A stretch of DNA of 19,418 nt from Candidatus Hydrogenedens sp. (lineage in GTDB: Bacteria > Hydrogenedentota > Hydrogenedentia > Hydrogenedentales > Hydrogenedentaceae). Under the pieces are notes generated by a model, which was given only the letters and a program-made list of their open reading frames with translations, did not search any database and was not told the origin of the DNA. The DNA lies in NCBI GenBank assembly GCA_035378955.1, contig DAOSUS010000054.1, forward strand, positions 1 through 19,418, written 5' to 3'. Shown in pieces: positions 1 to 8,080 of the stretch. Position 1 is the first letter of the stretch; each line of letters opens with the position of its first letter. The position numbers and the translations under genes are program-made.

Positions 1-1450
1 AGTAAGTAGCAAAACCTTCCTGCGCCTGCTGAATAATAAATTGAATTAAGTCTTTCCGTTTTTTTTCCGGGATAATATAAGTTTTAACGGGAGAGCGTCC
101 CGGAGGCATTTCGTCAATAACACTAATATCCATACCACCATATATGGTCATTGCCAGAGAACGAGGGATTGGGGTCGCAGTCAAATAAAGTACATCCGGC
201 GCAGGTCCTTTCATTCGTAATTTTCTTCTTTGCATAACACCGAAACGGTGTTGTTCATCAATAACAATAAGTCCCAAATTATGAAAAAGGGTCGCTTCCT
301 GTATGAGTGCCTGTGTGCCAACAATAATGTGTATCTCTCCTTGGGCAATTTGTTTTCGTATCTCTTTTGCATTTCTAACGGAATGGGTTAACAATTCAAT
401 TCGAACAGGTAGTGATGATAAAAGTTTTTTAAGATTTAAAAAATGTTGCTCTGCTAATATCTCCGTAGGAGCCATTAATGCTGCCTGATAACCGCTATCC
501 ACACAAGCACAAATAGCATGAAGGGCCACCAATGTTTTACCACAACCAACATCCCCTTGAACCAGACGCAACATTTGTTTTTGTGAGGATAAATCAACAA
601 GAATTTCATCAATAACCCGTTGCTGGGCAGCAGTCAGTTGGAAGGGTAATTGGCGGCGGAAGGTTAATAAAATTTCACCATCCGTTTTATGGCCGCATAC
701 AGATTTACCTTTGACACTTTCTTCTTTCCATATCCACCACTCTTTCTGGACTTTCAATACTTCTTCATAAGCAAGCCGTTTGCGGGCTTGTTCTATATCT
801 TCCATTGTTTCGGGAAAATGCAATTTTCGAACAGCTTCGGGCAATGGTAATAGAGAACGAATTTTGAGGAAATCTTCTGATAAATCATCGTTAATAGGGA
901 CATGTAACAATGTTTCATATATCCACCGACGAAAGGAACGAAGGGAAATACCTTCACACACAGTATATATCGGGACAATTCGCGCGGTATGGATATTTGT
1001 TTCCTCGTCAATAAGTTCTTCATATTCGGGATTATTCATTACGAGGCGGGAATTTACCTTTTCGATGGTGCCATAAAGGAAAAATCTTTTGCTCGATTGA
1101 AATAGGTATCTTGTAAGATATGCCTGTCCCCAAAAAATTCCTTCTACGGTTCCTGTATTATCTTTAAAGATTACGCGAGATTGAGATAGTCCCTTTCGTA
1201 GGTAAACCTGTCTCGCACGCTCCACAATAACGGACAGTGAATATTTCTTGCCTTCTTCTACCGTCTGAATACTTCCCAAACATCTTCGGTCTTCATATCT
1301 ACGGGGCGGGTAAAGAAGTAAATCATGAACAGTTTTTATCCCCATAGTATTTAATTTTTTTTCACGCCCGGGACCCACTTCTGGCAAGGATGAAACAGGA
1401 ACATCCCAGGTTTTCGGATAAGTAATTTCCTGTTTCTTCTTAGCAATCAT
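1..1450 (-). CDS. recG: ATP-dependent DNA helicase RecG (3' part off the left edge)
   Basis: RecG is a superfamily 2 DNA translocase that remodels stalled replication forks and branched recombination intermediates in the cytoplasm. My reading of the minus strand gives an open frame from an ATG at 1450 to the window edge, about 483 residues. The family is usually about 690-820 residues, so the C-terminal helicase domain is missing. The N-terminal part matches the RecG wedge/OB region (for example LLLYPPRRYEDR). The first RecA-like domain follows: Walker A QGDVGCGKT (about 533-561), then MAPTEILAEQH, DEQHRFGV (about 245-272) and TATPIPRSLAMT (about 145-180). An AGGA lies about 10 bases before the ATG. 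It sits 109 bases downstream of the large secreted-protein gene on the same strand, with no obvious terminator between. The one small oddity is Cys in Walker A, where Ser is common. The identification is secure. Confidence 0.95.
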   Translation of the reverse strand, partial: MIAKKKQEITYPKTWDVPVSSLPEVGPGREKKLNTMGIKTVHDLLLYPPRRYEDRRCLGSIQTVEEGKKYSLSVIVERARQVYLRKGLSQSRVIFKDNTGTVEGIFWGQAYLTRYLFQSSKRFFLYGTIEKVNSRLVMNNPEYEELIDEETNIHTARIVPIYTVCEGISLRSFRRWIYETLLHVPINDDLSEDFLKIRSLLPLPEAVRKLHFPETMEDIEQARKRLAYEEVLKVQKEWWIWKEESVKGKSVCGHKTDGEILLTFRRQLPFQLTAAQQRVIDEILVDLSSQKQMLRLVQGDVGCGKTLVALHAICACVDSGYQAALMAPTEILAEQHFLNLKKLLSSLPVRIELLTHSVRNAKEIRKQIAQGEIHIIVGTQALIQEATLFHNLGLIVIDEQHRFGVMQRRKLRMKGPAPDVLYLTATPIPRSLAMTIYGGMDISVIDEMPPGRSPVKTYIIPEKKRKDLIQFIIQQAQEGFATY

Positions 1451-1559
1451 ATAGATATTCCTGTATGTATATATCCTGTATCCTATCCGACAGTATCATA
1501 TCATTTTAAGAAGGAGTTGGACAGGTCAGAAGGGTTTAACTGAAAAAATACCGCCTTAA

Positions 1560-4500
1560 TTAATTTTCTGTTTTTACTTCCACAGTTAATCTGCCGTTAT
1601 AGGCTGTCTCTGCCCATACTTTGATTATTTCAGGAGCAAACAGGGTATCAAACTGTGTTTGTGTATTGTTATTCTTTGGAATGATTTCAAATGTAAAGGT
1701 CTTAAAAGCCGATCCGAGCTTTTTCCATTCCGCCACTATTAAAAACCAATCATTTTTTATTGGGTTCACTTTCACATTCCATTTATCATCATCTGTTTTG
1801 ATTTCAGGTAATCCACTTCTATGTATATGCACTAAAAAGTTTACTTTTCTAAGATTACTTCCCTTTGTAGAAGGTATTATTTGTATCTCTTTTGTGCCTT
1901 TAACAATACTTCCTTCCCCCTCCATTTGCGACACATCATACATCTTTACTTCCACTTTATTTCTCGGTTTATATAAAAATGATTTCCCGGGTTCTATTTT
2001 TGTTTTATTGTTTCCTTCCATGGCATATACCGAAATTTTTCCACCTTCATCTTGATGGAATTCTGGAACAACTACAATAGCGAACTCCGGGGATACGACT
2101 TGCACAGATGGGGAAATATGCGTCCCAAATACAAATTGAGTATTCTCTGTAAAATTTCTTCCCTGAATAAAAGCCACAGAACCTCCTTCCGCAAATGCTT
2201 CTGAAGGCTCAATTCGAGTGATAATCTGCTTCCCAAAAGCAGGGATAGGTGAAATATCCGCACCATCCCAAATACCATCACCATCACTATCAACACAAGT
2301 CGGGTCTGTTTCGTTTTCATCCCATATCCCATTACGATTTTGGTCTTCATCTCCATCCGAAATACCATCTCCATCGCTATCTTTCATATAAATACTTGTT
2401 TCCCCTTCATCCACCATTCCATTCGAGTTTCGGTCTTCCATAATATCAAACAAACCATCTCCATCGGTATCTTCGAGACTTGTTTCAGAATAAGCCAATC
2501 CCTGAAATAAATTTCTTGCAAAGGTTTTATTCTCATTAGCAGATAAATTAGTGGAACTCAAAGGGGTTCGTGCTGATAGAATAACCATTTTCCCATAACC
2601 GTAATTTCTTGAGAGACAGGCAACCTGTTTCGCTGTTGGCATAGAATTTTTATCTGTCGGAGGAAGTATAAAATTTTTTGCGGTAGCAGATTTCAATGTT
2701 CCTCCTCCAACAATAAGAACTTCTTTCTCTTCAAAGTTCGGGATATTTATCATTTCAACAGGCAATTTTCCATCAAACCTTTGTTTCGGGTTGTATGACA
2801 CGCCCAGAGGTGCAAGCCAATAATTGAACAAGTTCGGGTCTCCCTCAGGCCAATAATCGCCAAGTATAAGAAGTTTTCCTCCCTGAAAAACATAATCCAG
2901 CATATCTTTAATAGTAATTATTCCACTGGCAATTGCTTTTGCCTCAACAACTACAATTCCATAATTTTTAAGTGTATCACTTCGTATAGGCTCGGATTTT
3001 TCTTCAGATGAGAAGAAGAAGGGAGTATCAGACAACATTTCTATTAAAAGTTTTATTTCGCGTGGGTCTTTGCGGCTACGAAAGGATTCGGGAATAGATT
3101 GAGCCCAAACAAACAAAATCTTTCGGGGATTGATGCTGTTGTTAACTACATGAACCCGAACATAATGACTTGATGGAACAGAGAAATTTTCATCTATGAG
3201 TTCCTGATTTACAATAGGCTTAATATTAAGCCATATAGAAGGAATATATTTACCCCAGGAATAAGGTATCAATCCAAAGTAAAGGTAAGTACTGTCAAAA
3301 TAGTTATTTCGATACCATAACAGCCAATCGACGGAATTGTCCATATAGGTAATTTCCCAATCAATAATGGCGGGATGTTGTTTCCCTAACAATATTCCAC
3401 GAACATCTTTTCCGGCTCTATCGCTTTGAAATTGTAATTCATCAATAGCTATCTCGTTTGTCAGGTCATCAATGGGAAACGAAGTATTTTCCAGGGCAAG
3501 TTGGAAGAGATTTGTAACAAAGCCTGTATTTGTAAGTAGCCATTCTTTTTTGCTTCTATCGCTAATATTTATTTGTATCAATTTCCCTCCTATTCCTACA
3601 ATAAGCGTTGCATCCGATAACCAACCCAAATAAGTAATTCGCTCTTCAAATTTTTCCATCCGCGATTTATCAAAAGGCTTTCCAACAATCTCTACGCAGT
3701 TATCGTGTGCTACTGCAACGATTTCCTGAGACGGATGAATGGCTATTTGCCAGGTATCATCAACATTACTAAAAGAATATTCCAACTTTTTTTCCCATCC
3801 ACCGATAGGTTCCCATTTTGCAAAGGTTAAATAGCCAAACCCTTCTGAAATAGATGTTGTCTTTATCCAAAAGCCATTTTTTACAGGATATATGTTTTTT
3901 TCCTGAATACTTCCTTCTCCGTATAATGTTAAAGGGTCTGTAAGTTTAACCCCGTTTTGGGTATCAAGTACAGATATTTCACTCTTATTTCCCTGAGCCA
4001 TTCTATCGTCCCAGCAATTCGTCATTACCATAAGGAAAGCGTCTTGTATGGGAAATACATCCTGCACCGAACATTCTTCTTGAAAAACCTCCGATAAAAA
4101 CGGACGACTCATTTTTAAACACACATCAACTATGCAAAATTGAGGGGAATTAAAAAGGTTTGATTTTTCCGCTATCCACATTCCTTTTTCGCTAGAAGGT
4201 CTGACTATATCCGGGGCAAAGGGTATTGGAATTTCCGTTTTAGGCGTTTGTAGAAAATGATTGTCATCGAAGGCAAAGACCAATGCTCTGCCTAAAGATA
4301 TATTCTCGCTCTCTCTTTTTTGAAAAATCACATATTGTCTTGAACCACTTACAGGTTCTATATAAGGAAACACTCGCATTACTTCCCAACTCGGTTCTGT
4401 ATAAAAAAACCGAAGGTCTTTAATCCTGCCGGAATTGTCAATAAGGGTATAATAAATACCATCCTCCTGCAAAGGTCTCTCCTCTTCCGAATAGGCACAA

Positions 4501-4760
4501 GTAAATAATTCAATAAGTGCGTTTTCGGGATTATGGACAGAAAGCACATCTATAATCTTTTTGCCGGGAAGAATTTGCACGGAGGAACTATTATTTTTTT
4601 GGATTTCATCGGGTGGAAATGTTTCCCCGCATATACGCACGGCTTTGCCATTGCTCGTATGGGTTACCGTAAGTAAAAAAACATTTTCTGCCCAGACCAT
4701 TATTGGTAAAAACAAGGCAATTTTTATTAGAATTATTTTAAGTACACTGTTCATACACAT
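1560..4760 (-). CDS. Large secreted multidomain protein: GATase-like fold, thrombospondin type 3 repeats and TIG domain
   Basis: About 1066 residues. I start it at the ATG at 4760 (or 4754) because a clear Sec signal peptide follows: hydrophobic IILIKIALFLPIMVWA, cleavage likely after VWA. The open frame reaches back to 4895, but that would add 45 unlikely residues and overlap the divergent gene. Residues about 25-540 are beta-rich with scattered Trp and may form a propeller; this is uncertain. Residues about 545-755 look like a class I glutamine-amidotransferase or ThuA-like flavodoxin fold (GIVVVEAKAIASG, GGKLLILGDYW), without an evident catalytic triad. Residues about 763-840 hold three thrombospondin type 3 calcium repeats (DTDGDG, DSDGDG, DSDGDG). 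Residues about 843-925 resemble an IPT/TIG domain (IEPSEAFAEGGSVAFIQGRNF). A beta-rich tail follows. No sorting signal or membrane anchor was recognised. The ribosome site is poor. It is probably an extracellular or cell-surface protein of unknown function. Confidence 0.8.
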   Translation of the reverse strand: MCMNSVLKIILIKIALFLPIMVWAENVFLLTVTHTSNGKAVRICGETFPPDEIQKNNSSSVQILPGKKIIDVLSVHNPENALIELFTCAYSEEERPLQEDGIYYTLIDNSGRIKDLRFFYTEPSWEVMRVFPYIEPVSGSRQYVIFQKRESENISLGRALVFAFDDNHFLQTPKTEIPIPFAPDIVRPSSEKGMWIAEKSNLFNSPQFCIVDVCLKMSRPFLSEVFQEECSVQDVFPIQDAFLMVMTNCWDDRMAQGNKSEISVLDTQNGVKLTDPLTLYGEGSIQEKNIYPVKNGFWIKTTSISEGFGYLTFAKWEPIGGWEKKLEYSFSNVDDTWQIAIHPSQEIVAVAHDNCVEIVGKPFDKSRMEKFEERITYLGWLSDATLIVGIGGKLIQINISDRSKKEWLLTNTGFVTNLFQLALENTSFPIDDLTNEIAIDELQFQSDRAGKDVRGILLGKQHPAIIDWEITYMDNSVDWLLWYRNNYFDSTYLYFGLIPYSWGKYIPSIWLNIKPIVNQELIDENFSVPSSHYVRVHVVNNSINPRKILFVWAQSIPESFRSRKDPREIKLLIEMLSDTPFFFSSEEKSEPIRSDTLKNYGIVVVEAKAIASGIITIKDMLDYVFQGGKLLILGDYWPEGDPNLFNYWLAPLGVSYNPKQRFDGKLPVEMINIPNFEEKEVLIVGGGTLKSATAKNFILPPTDKNSMPTAKQVACLSRNYGYGKMVILSARTPLSSTNLSANENKTFARNLFQGLAYSETSLEDTDGDGLFDIMEDRNSNGMVDEGETSIYMKDSDGDGISDGDEDQNRNGIWDENETDPTCVDSDGDGIWDGADISPIPAFGKQIITRIEPSEAFAEGGSVAFIQGRNFTENTQFVFGTHISPSVQVVSPEFAIVVVPEFHQDEGGKISVYAMEGNNKTKIEPGKSFLYKPRNKVEVKMYDVSQMEGEGSIVKGTKEIQIIPSTKGSNLRKVNFLVHIHRSGLPEIKTDDDKWNVKVNPIKNDWFLIVAEWKKLGSAFKTFTFEIIPKNNNTQTQFDTLFAPEIIKVWAETAYNGRLTVEVKTEN
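2242..2471 (-). repeat. Thrombospondin type 3 calcium-binding repeats within the secreted protein
   Basis: Three tandem aspartate- and glycine-rich units begin DTDGDGLFD, DSDGDGISD and DSDGDGIWD. They are joined by EDRNSNGMVDEGET and EDQNRNGIWDENET linkers. The DxDxDG spacing is the classic calcium-ligand loop of thrombospondin type 3 repeats, common in secreted bacterial proteins as a rigid, calcium-stabilised spacer. At the DNA level it shows as repeated CCATC and CCATCACC-like triplets on the plus strand. These produce spurious low-complexity open frames in other frames. Confidence 0.85.
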
Positions 4761-4824
4761 ATTTGGCTTTTTTGTTGTTTTAATAAATATAAACGCTTTA
4801 TATATATAGAATAAAACCAAGTTT
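4761..4824. promoter_or_regulatory. Compact divergent promoter region
   Basis: Only 64 bases separate the chosen start of the secreted-protein gene (minus strand) from the start of the coiled-coil gene (plus strand). The interval is almost all A and T and contains TTTATATATATAGAAT at about 4797-4812, which could serve as a -10 element in either direction. No convincing -35 hexamer can be assigned, and neither start has a good Shine-Dalgarno site. The two genes must share this control region if both predictions are right. The exact promoter positions are not resolved. Confidence 0.3.
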
Positions 4825-5304
4825 ATGGAATATACCCCTGCACATCCGAACTGGCAACACTTAAAAGAATTACTGGATGAATGTTCTACCTCCAATAATG
4901 CTCCTGTGCCAGAGCCCGAAAATGAAAAGGAACCTGCTCCATCTAAAAATAATATTTCCGTTCCTAATTATAAAGAGGAAGCAGAACACGATTATGATAC
5001 AAACAAACTCATTAATAGAATAAAAAAGTTAGAAGAAACTATTAAGGAACAAAATCAGATTATACGGGTAAAGAATGCCTATATTAATGTATTAGAACAA
5101 AAGTTAAAAAAATTAAAGGAAAAGCAGATTTTGACAGAGGATACTACAGGCATTCCTATCTTGGATAATCTTTCCTCTAATTTTGATTTGGACGAAGAAA
5201 CGGAAGTAAAAAATCCTATTGAGAAAATTGCAGACTTACATCAATATTTGCAAAGTATACATGAACAGGTTCGTCAGCTAAAAAAGCGAACAGAAAGTCA
5301 ATAG
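4825..5304 (+). CDS. Small coiled-coil protein of unknown function
   Basis: 159 residues, not recognised as a member of a named family. The N-terminus (MEYTPAHPNWQHLKELLDE) is followed by a Pro/Glu-rich linker (residues about 25-45). A strongly charged heptad-like helix spans about 58-101 (KLINRIKKLEETIKEQ...VLEQKLKKLKEK), then an acidic linker and a second amphipathic helix at about 131-155. There is no signal peptide or membrane segment, so it is probably cytoplasmic and oligomeric. The start ATG is the first in frame after an A+T-rich divergent promoter and has no clear ribosome site. It is transcribed away from the large secreted-protein gene and lies 138 bases before pabBC. The intact reading frame and low-complexity helical character suggest a real gene, but the function is unknown. 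Confidence 0.65.
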   Translation: MEYTPAHPNWQHLKELLDECSTSNNAPVPEPENEKEPAPSKNNISVPNYKEEAEHDYDTNKLINRIKKLEETIKEQNQIIRVKNAYINVLEQKLKKLKEKQILTEDTTGIPILDNLSSNFDLDEETEVKNPIEKIADLHQYLQSIHEQVRQLKKRTESQ

Positions 5305-5442
5305 ACTTAATTTTCCCAATAGCTATGTGATAATAATTAATAATCTCACTTCTCTAAAATTTTGTTTTTTATAATACTTTGTGATTGAATAATGTAAATT
5401 AACAATTTTTCTTCCTCAAAAAAACACATCTGATTTTATTTT

Positions 5443-7176
5443 ATGGTTCCACAGGTTATTATTCTTCACCAGCAGAAGGAGTGGCACTTTGAAAAGCCCT
5501 TGGAAGTAGTTATTGCTTCTCGTATAGAGGAGGTGTTACCTTCTTTATATAAAGTTCAACAATGGGTTGAACATGGCAAATATGCTGTGGGATGGATTAC
5601 CTACGAAGCAGGACCTGCTTTTGATAGTGCTTTTCCAAAACGAGGGGAGACTATTCCTGAGCTGCCCTTGGTTTGGTTTGGAATATTCGATAAGCCGACT
5701 CAACATCTTTTTTCAGTGTATCACGACGAAGATGAACACCTTTCGGATGAATGGCAACCTCAGGTATCTCAGGAGGAATATAAAACAATTATCAAGGACA
5801 TTCATGAAAATATTTCGTGCGGAAATGTATATCAGGTAAACTATACATTTCCCATAGAAAGTAATTGGAATGGAAATCTTATTTCCCTTTTCTATCGTTT
5901 ATGTTTTGCTCAGGGGGAAGGATATTTTGCCTATATACAAACAGACAATTACACGGTTCTTTCAATATCCCCCGAATTATTTTTCTATTATCGAAATGGA
6001 GAGATAACGTTAAAGCCAATGAAAGGCACCCGTCCTCGTGGTAGATGGCAAAAAGAAGATAACGATAATCTCTATGAACTACAAAACGACCCCAAAGACC
6101 GTGCAGAAAACCTCATGATTGTGGATTTGTTAAGGAATGATGTGGGAAAGATAGCGGATTTTGGGAGTGTTGAAGTGCCCTCATTGTTTACATGCGAACC
6201 TTATCGCACCGTTTGGCAGATGACCTCTACCATAAAGGCAAGAACAGACAAAAGTTGGGTGGAGATAATTAAAGCACTTTTTCCATCCGGTTCCGTTACA
6301 GGTGCCCCTAAAATATATGCAATGAAACTTATCCAACAATATGAACGGTTTCCCCGTGGAATATATTGTGGGACTGTTGGCTGGATTACACCTCAAAATG
6401 AAGCCATTTTTAATGTTGCTATTCGGACTTTATTACACCATCGTAAAACACAAATTGCTCGTTATTATGTTGGAAGTGGTATTGTATGGGACTCCGACGC
6501 TGACAAAGAATGGGCTGAATGTCTTGACAAAGGGGCTATTCTTAATAAATTCCCATCGTATTTTGAACTTATTGAAACCATGCGGGTAGAAAATGGCGAA
6601 ATATTTCTGCTGGATTACCATCTCCAAAGACTGCGAGATAGTGCTGACCGTTTTTCTTTCCCTGTATCCATCTCCCAATTAAAAGAAACATTAATAAACT
6701 ATATAAGCAAAATACCTGATAATCTATATCGAATAAAAATATCCCTTTCACCTATGGGAGAATTCTTTATTGAACACAATCCTTCCATAGGTTCTACAAA
6801 ACTACGAGTAGGTCTGGCAAAAAGTCCCCTACATTCGCAACATTTGTTTTTATACCACAAAACCAGTTGTCGCACGATATACGAACAGGCACGGCAGGAA
6901 CGGTCGGATTGTGAAGATGTTCTGTTATGGAATGAAAAGGGATGTATTACAGAAAGCACGATTGCCAATGTCGTTGTGCAATTCGGAAAAAAGATGTTTA
7001 CACCACCGATACATTGTGGGTTGTTGCCCGGGACTTTCCGTCAATATCTGCTGGATACTCACCAGATAGAAGAACGGGAAATTTCAATAGAAGAACTCAA
7101 CAATGCCGATGCAATTTGTTTGATTAATTCCGTTCGTAAATGGATAGAAGTTGTATGGGTAGAGCCAAAATTATGA
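5443..7176 (+). CDS. pabB: Fused aminodeoxychorismate synthase component I / aminodeoxychorismate lyase (PabB-PabC)
   Basis: A bifunctional 577-residue folate enzyme. The N-terminal part (about 110-368) is the chorismate-binding PabB domain, which turns chorismate and ammonia into 4-amino-4-deoxychorismate. It shows PMKGTRPRG at 192-200, whose Lys194 marks PabB rather than anthranilate synthase (which has Ala there), DLLRNDVGKI at 228-237 and FPSGSVTGAPK at 280-290. The C-terminal part (about 373-577) is a fold-type IV PLP aminodeoxychorismate lyase that releases pyruvate and p-aminobenzoate. It shows FELIETMRVENGEIFLLDYHL, the probable PLP lysine Lys473 in YHKTSCRTIYEQAR, and GLLPGTFRQYLL. 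Such PabB-PabC fusions are known in bacteria. No PabA glutaminase lies nearby, so ammonia must come from a subunit encoded elsewhere. There is no clear Shine-Dalgarno site before the ATG. It probably supplies folate for the metF operon downstream; that link is inference. Confidence 0.93.
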   Translation: MVPQVIILHQQKEWHFEKPLEVVIASRIEEVLPSLYKVQQWVEHGKYAVGWITYEAGPAFDSAFPKRGETIPELPLVWFGIFDKPTQHLFSVYHDEDEHLSDEWQPQVSQEEYKTIIKDIHENISCGNVYQVNYTFPIESNWNGNLISLFYRLCFAQGEGYFAYIQTDNYTVLSISPELFFYYRNGEITLKPMKGTRPRGRWQKEDNDNLYELQNDPKDRAENLMIVDLLRNDVGKIADFGSVEVPSLFTCEPYRTVWQMTSTIKARTDKSWVEIIKALFPSGSVTGAPKIYAMKLIQQYERFPRGIYCGTVGWITPQNEAIFNVAIRTLLHHRKTQIARYYVGSGIVWDSDADKEWAECLDKGAILNKFPSYFELIETMRVENGEIFLLDYHLQRLRDSADRFSFPVSISQLKETLINYISKIPDNLYRIKISLSPMGEFFIEHNPSIGSTKLRVGLAKSPLHSQHLFLYHKTSCRTIYEQARQERSDCEDVLLWNEKGCITESTIANVVVQFGKKMFTPPIHCGLLPGTFRQYLLDTHQIEEREISIEELNNADAICLINSVRKWIEVVWVEPKL

Positions 7177-7306
7177 TAAAATAAATCTTTGCTAAATATT
7201 TTTAATAATAAAGACCTATTTATGTAATTAAGAAGTTTAAATTCATTTGCTATATTTGGTAAAGTATTAGCAAGTGGGAAAAAACTGAATATAAAGGGAA
7301 TGACTT

Positions 7307-7900
7307 ATGGCGCTGAGCAAGAAACAGCAGAAAATTGTAGATGTGTTAAATAAAAGAGTGGAGTTATGTCGAGAGTTTTTAAATGACTGGCTCTTGTTTA
7401 ATCAGTTGATTAATGCTTATCCCAGTCCGGGAGCCAATAAGGCTCAATTAGAAAATCAATTTTTGAAGATAAAAAGTAAGATAGCCCGCACTCATAAAGT
7501 ATTAAAAGAGATGTTAATGGAAGATTATCAAATCGATTCAAACTTGATGAATCTTGTTTCCGCATCTACCAGTCTTGAAGCCATTTATAGCCAGTCAGAA
7601 GTATCTGTAAAAAAGATGCAACAGGAATGGCACCGGGCGTTTATAAGTATTAATGAAACATTGGGGTTGCTGGAAGATAAGAAAGCCCGCGCAGAAGCCG
7701 GCGAAAAGGTAAATGTAATGATGATGGGCGAAGGGGGGCTTATAGGTGGTGGCGGTGGTCTTTCGGACAATCAAAAGACATTTCTAATTATTGCTGCAGT
7801 AATAGCAGGACTTGTAGCGGTCTATTTCATAGACCCATTTGGAATTGCTACTTTATGGTTAAATTCTCTAAAAAGTCTTGCCGGCGTTCCTATCCAGTAA
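7307..7900 (+). CDS. Tail-anchored alpha-helical protein of unknown function
   Basis: 197 residues, family not recognised. Residues 1-130 are predicted mostly helical and charged. They include a helix with hydrophobic repeats near 10-37 and a coiled-coil-like stretch near 45-72. A Met/Gly linker follows (VNVMMMGEGGLIGGGGGLS, about 135-153). One strong transmembrane segment spans about 157-175 (KTFLIIAAVIAGLVAVYFI), and a short 20-residue tail ends the protein. There is no N-terminal signal peptide, so the large helical part probably faces the cytoplasm and the protein is held by its C-terminal anchor. The start ATG at 7307 has an AAAGGGAA site 6-7 bases upstream. It lies between pabBC and the tat genes but is separated by 130 and 180 bases, so it is probably its own unit. 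A role in holding a complex at the inner membrane is possible but unproven. Confidence 0.75.
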   Translation: MALSKKQQKIVDVLNKRVELCREFLNDWLLFNQLINAYPSPGANKAQLENQFLKIKSKIARTHKVLKEMLMEDYQIDSNLMNLVSASTSLEAIYSQSEVSVKKMQQEWHRAFISINETLGLLEDKKARAEAGEKVNVMMMGEGGLIGGGGGLSDNQKTFLIIAAVIAGLVAVYFIDPFGIATLWLNSLKSLAGVPIQ

Positions 7901-7984
7901 GTATTGATTTTTAACCTGAAAAATTCAAACCTTTCTTTATGGAATTTTGTTTTCCCTGTCCAAAATGTATATGCTCTTTCCGTT

Positions 7985-8013
7985 TTGATAGAATAGATTA
8001 AATATTGTATTAC
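7985..8013 (+). promoter_or_regulatory. Possible sigma-70-type promoter for tatC-tatB
   Basis: TTGATA at 7985-7990 is followed by a 17-base spacer and TATTAC at 8008-8013. The match to TTGACA is 5 of 6 and to TATAAT 4 of 6. It lies in the 180-base gap upstream of tatC, giving a leader of about 60 bases to the GTG start. It is a motif match only; in A+T-rich DNA such matches arise by chance. Confidence 0.3.
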
Positions 8014-8080
8014 CTAATAGAATACCCAAAAATTACAAAAATATTTATCATCCATTGCGATGTGAAAGGATGGTCTGCCC

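Noticed and set aside
1621..2055. 144-residue plus-strand open frame
   Set aside because: It lies antisense inside the C-terminal part of the secreted-protein gene and has no family resemblance or start signal.
2072..2374. 100-residue minus-strand open frame through the aspartate-rich repeats
   Set aside because: It is an alternative-frame reading of the repetitive thrombospondin-3 coding DNA, Met/Val/Gly-rich with no ribosome site.
4761..4895. N-terminal extension of the large secreted protein to an ATG at 4895
   Set aside because: The extension overlaps the divergent gene starting at 4825, its residues look like chance translation, and a clear signal peptide begins only after the ATG at 4760/4754.
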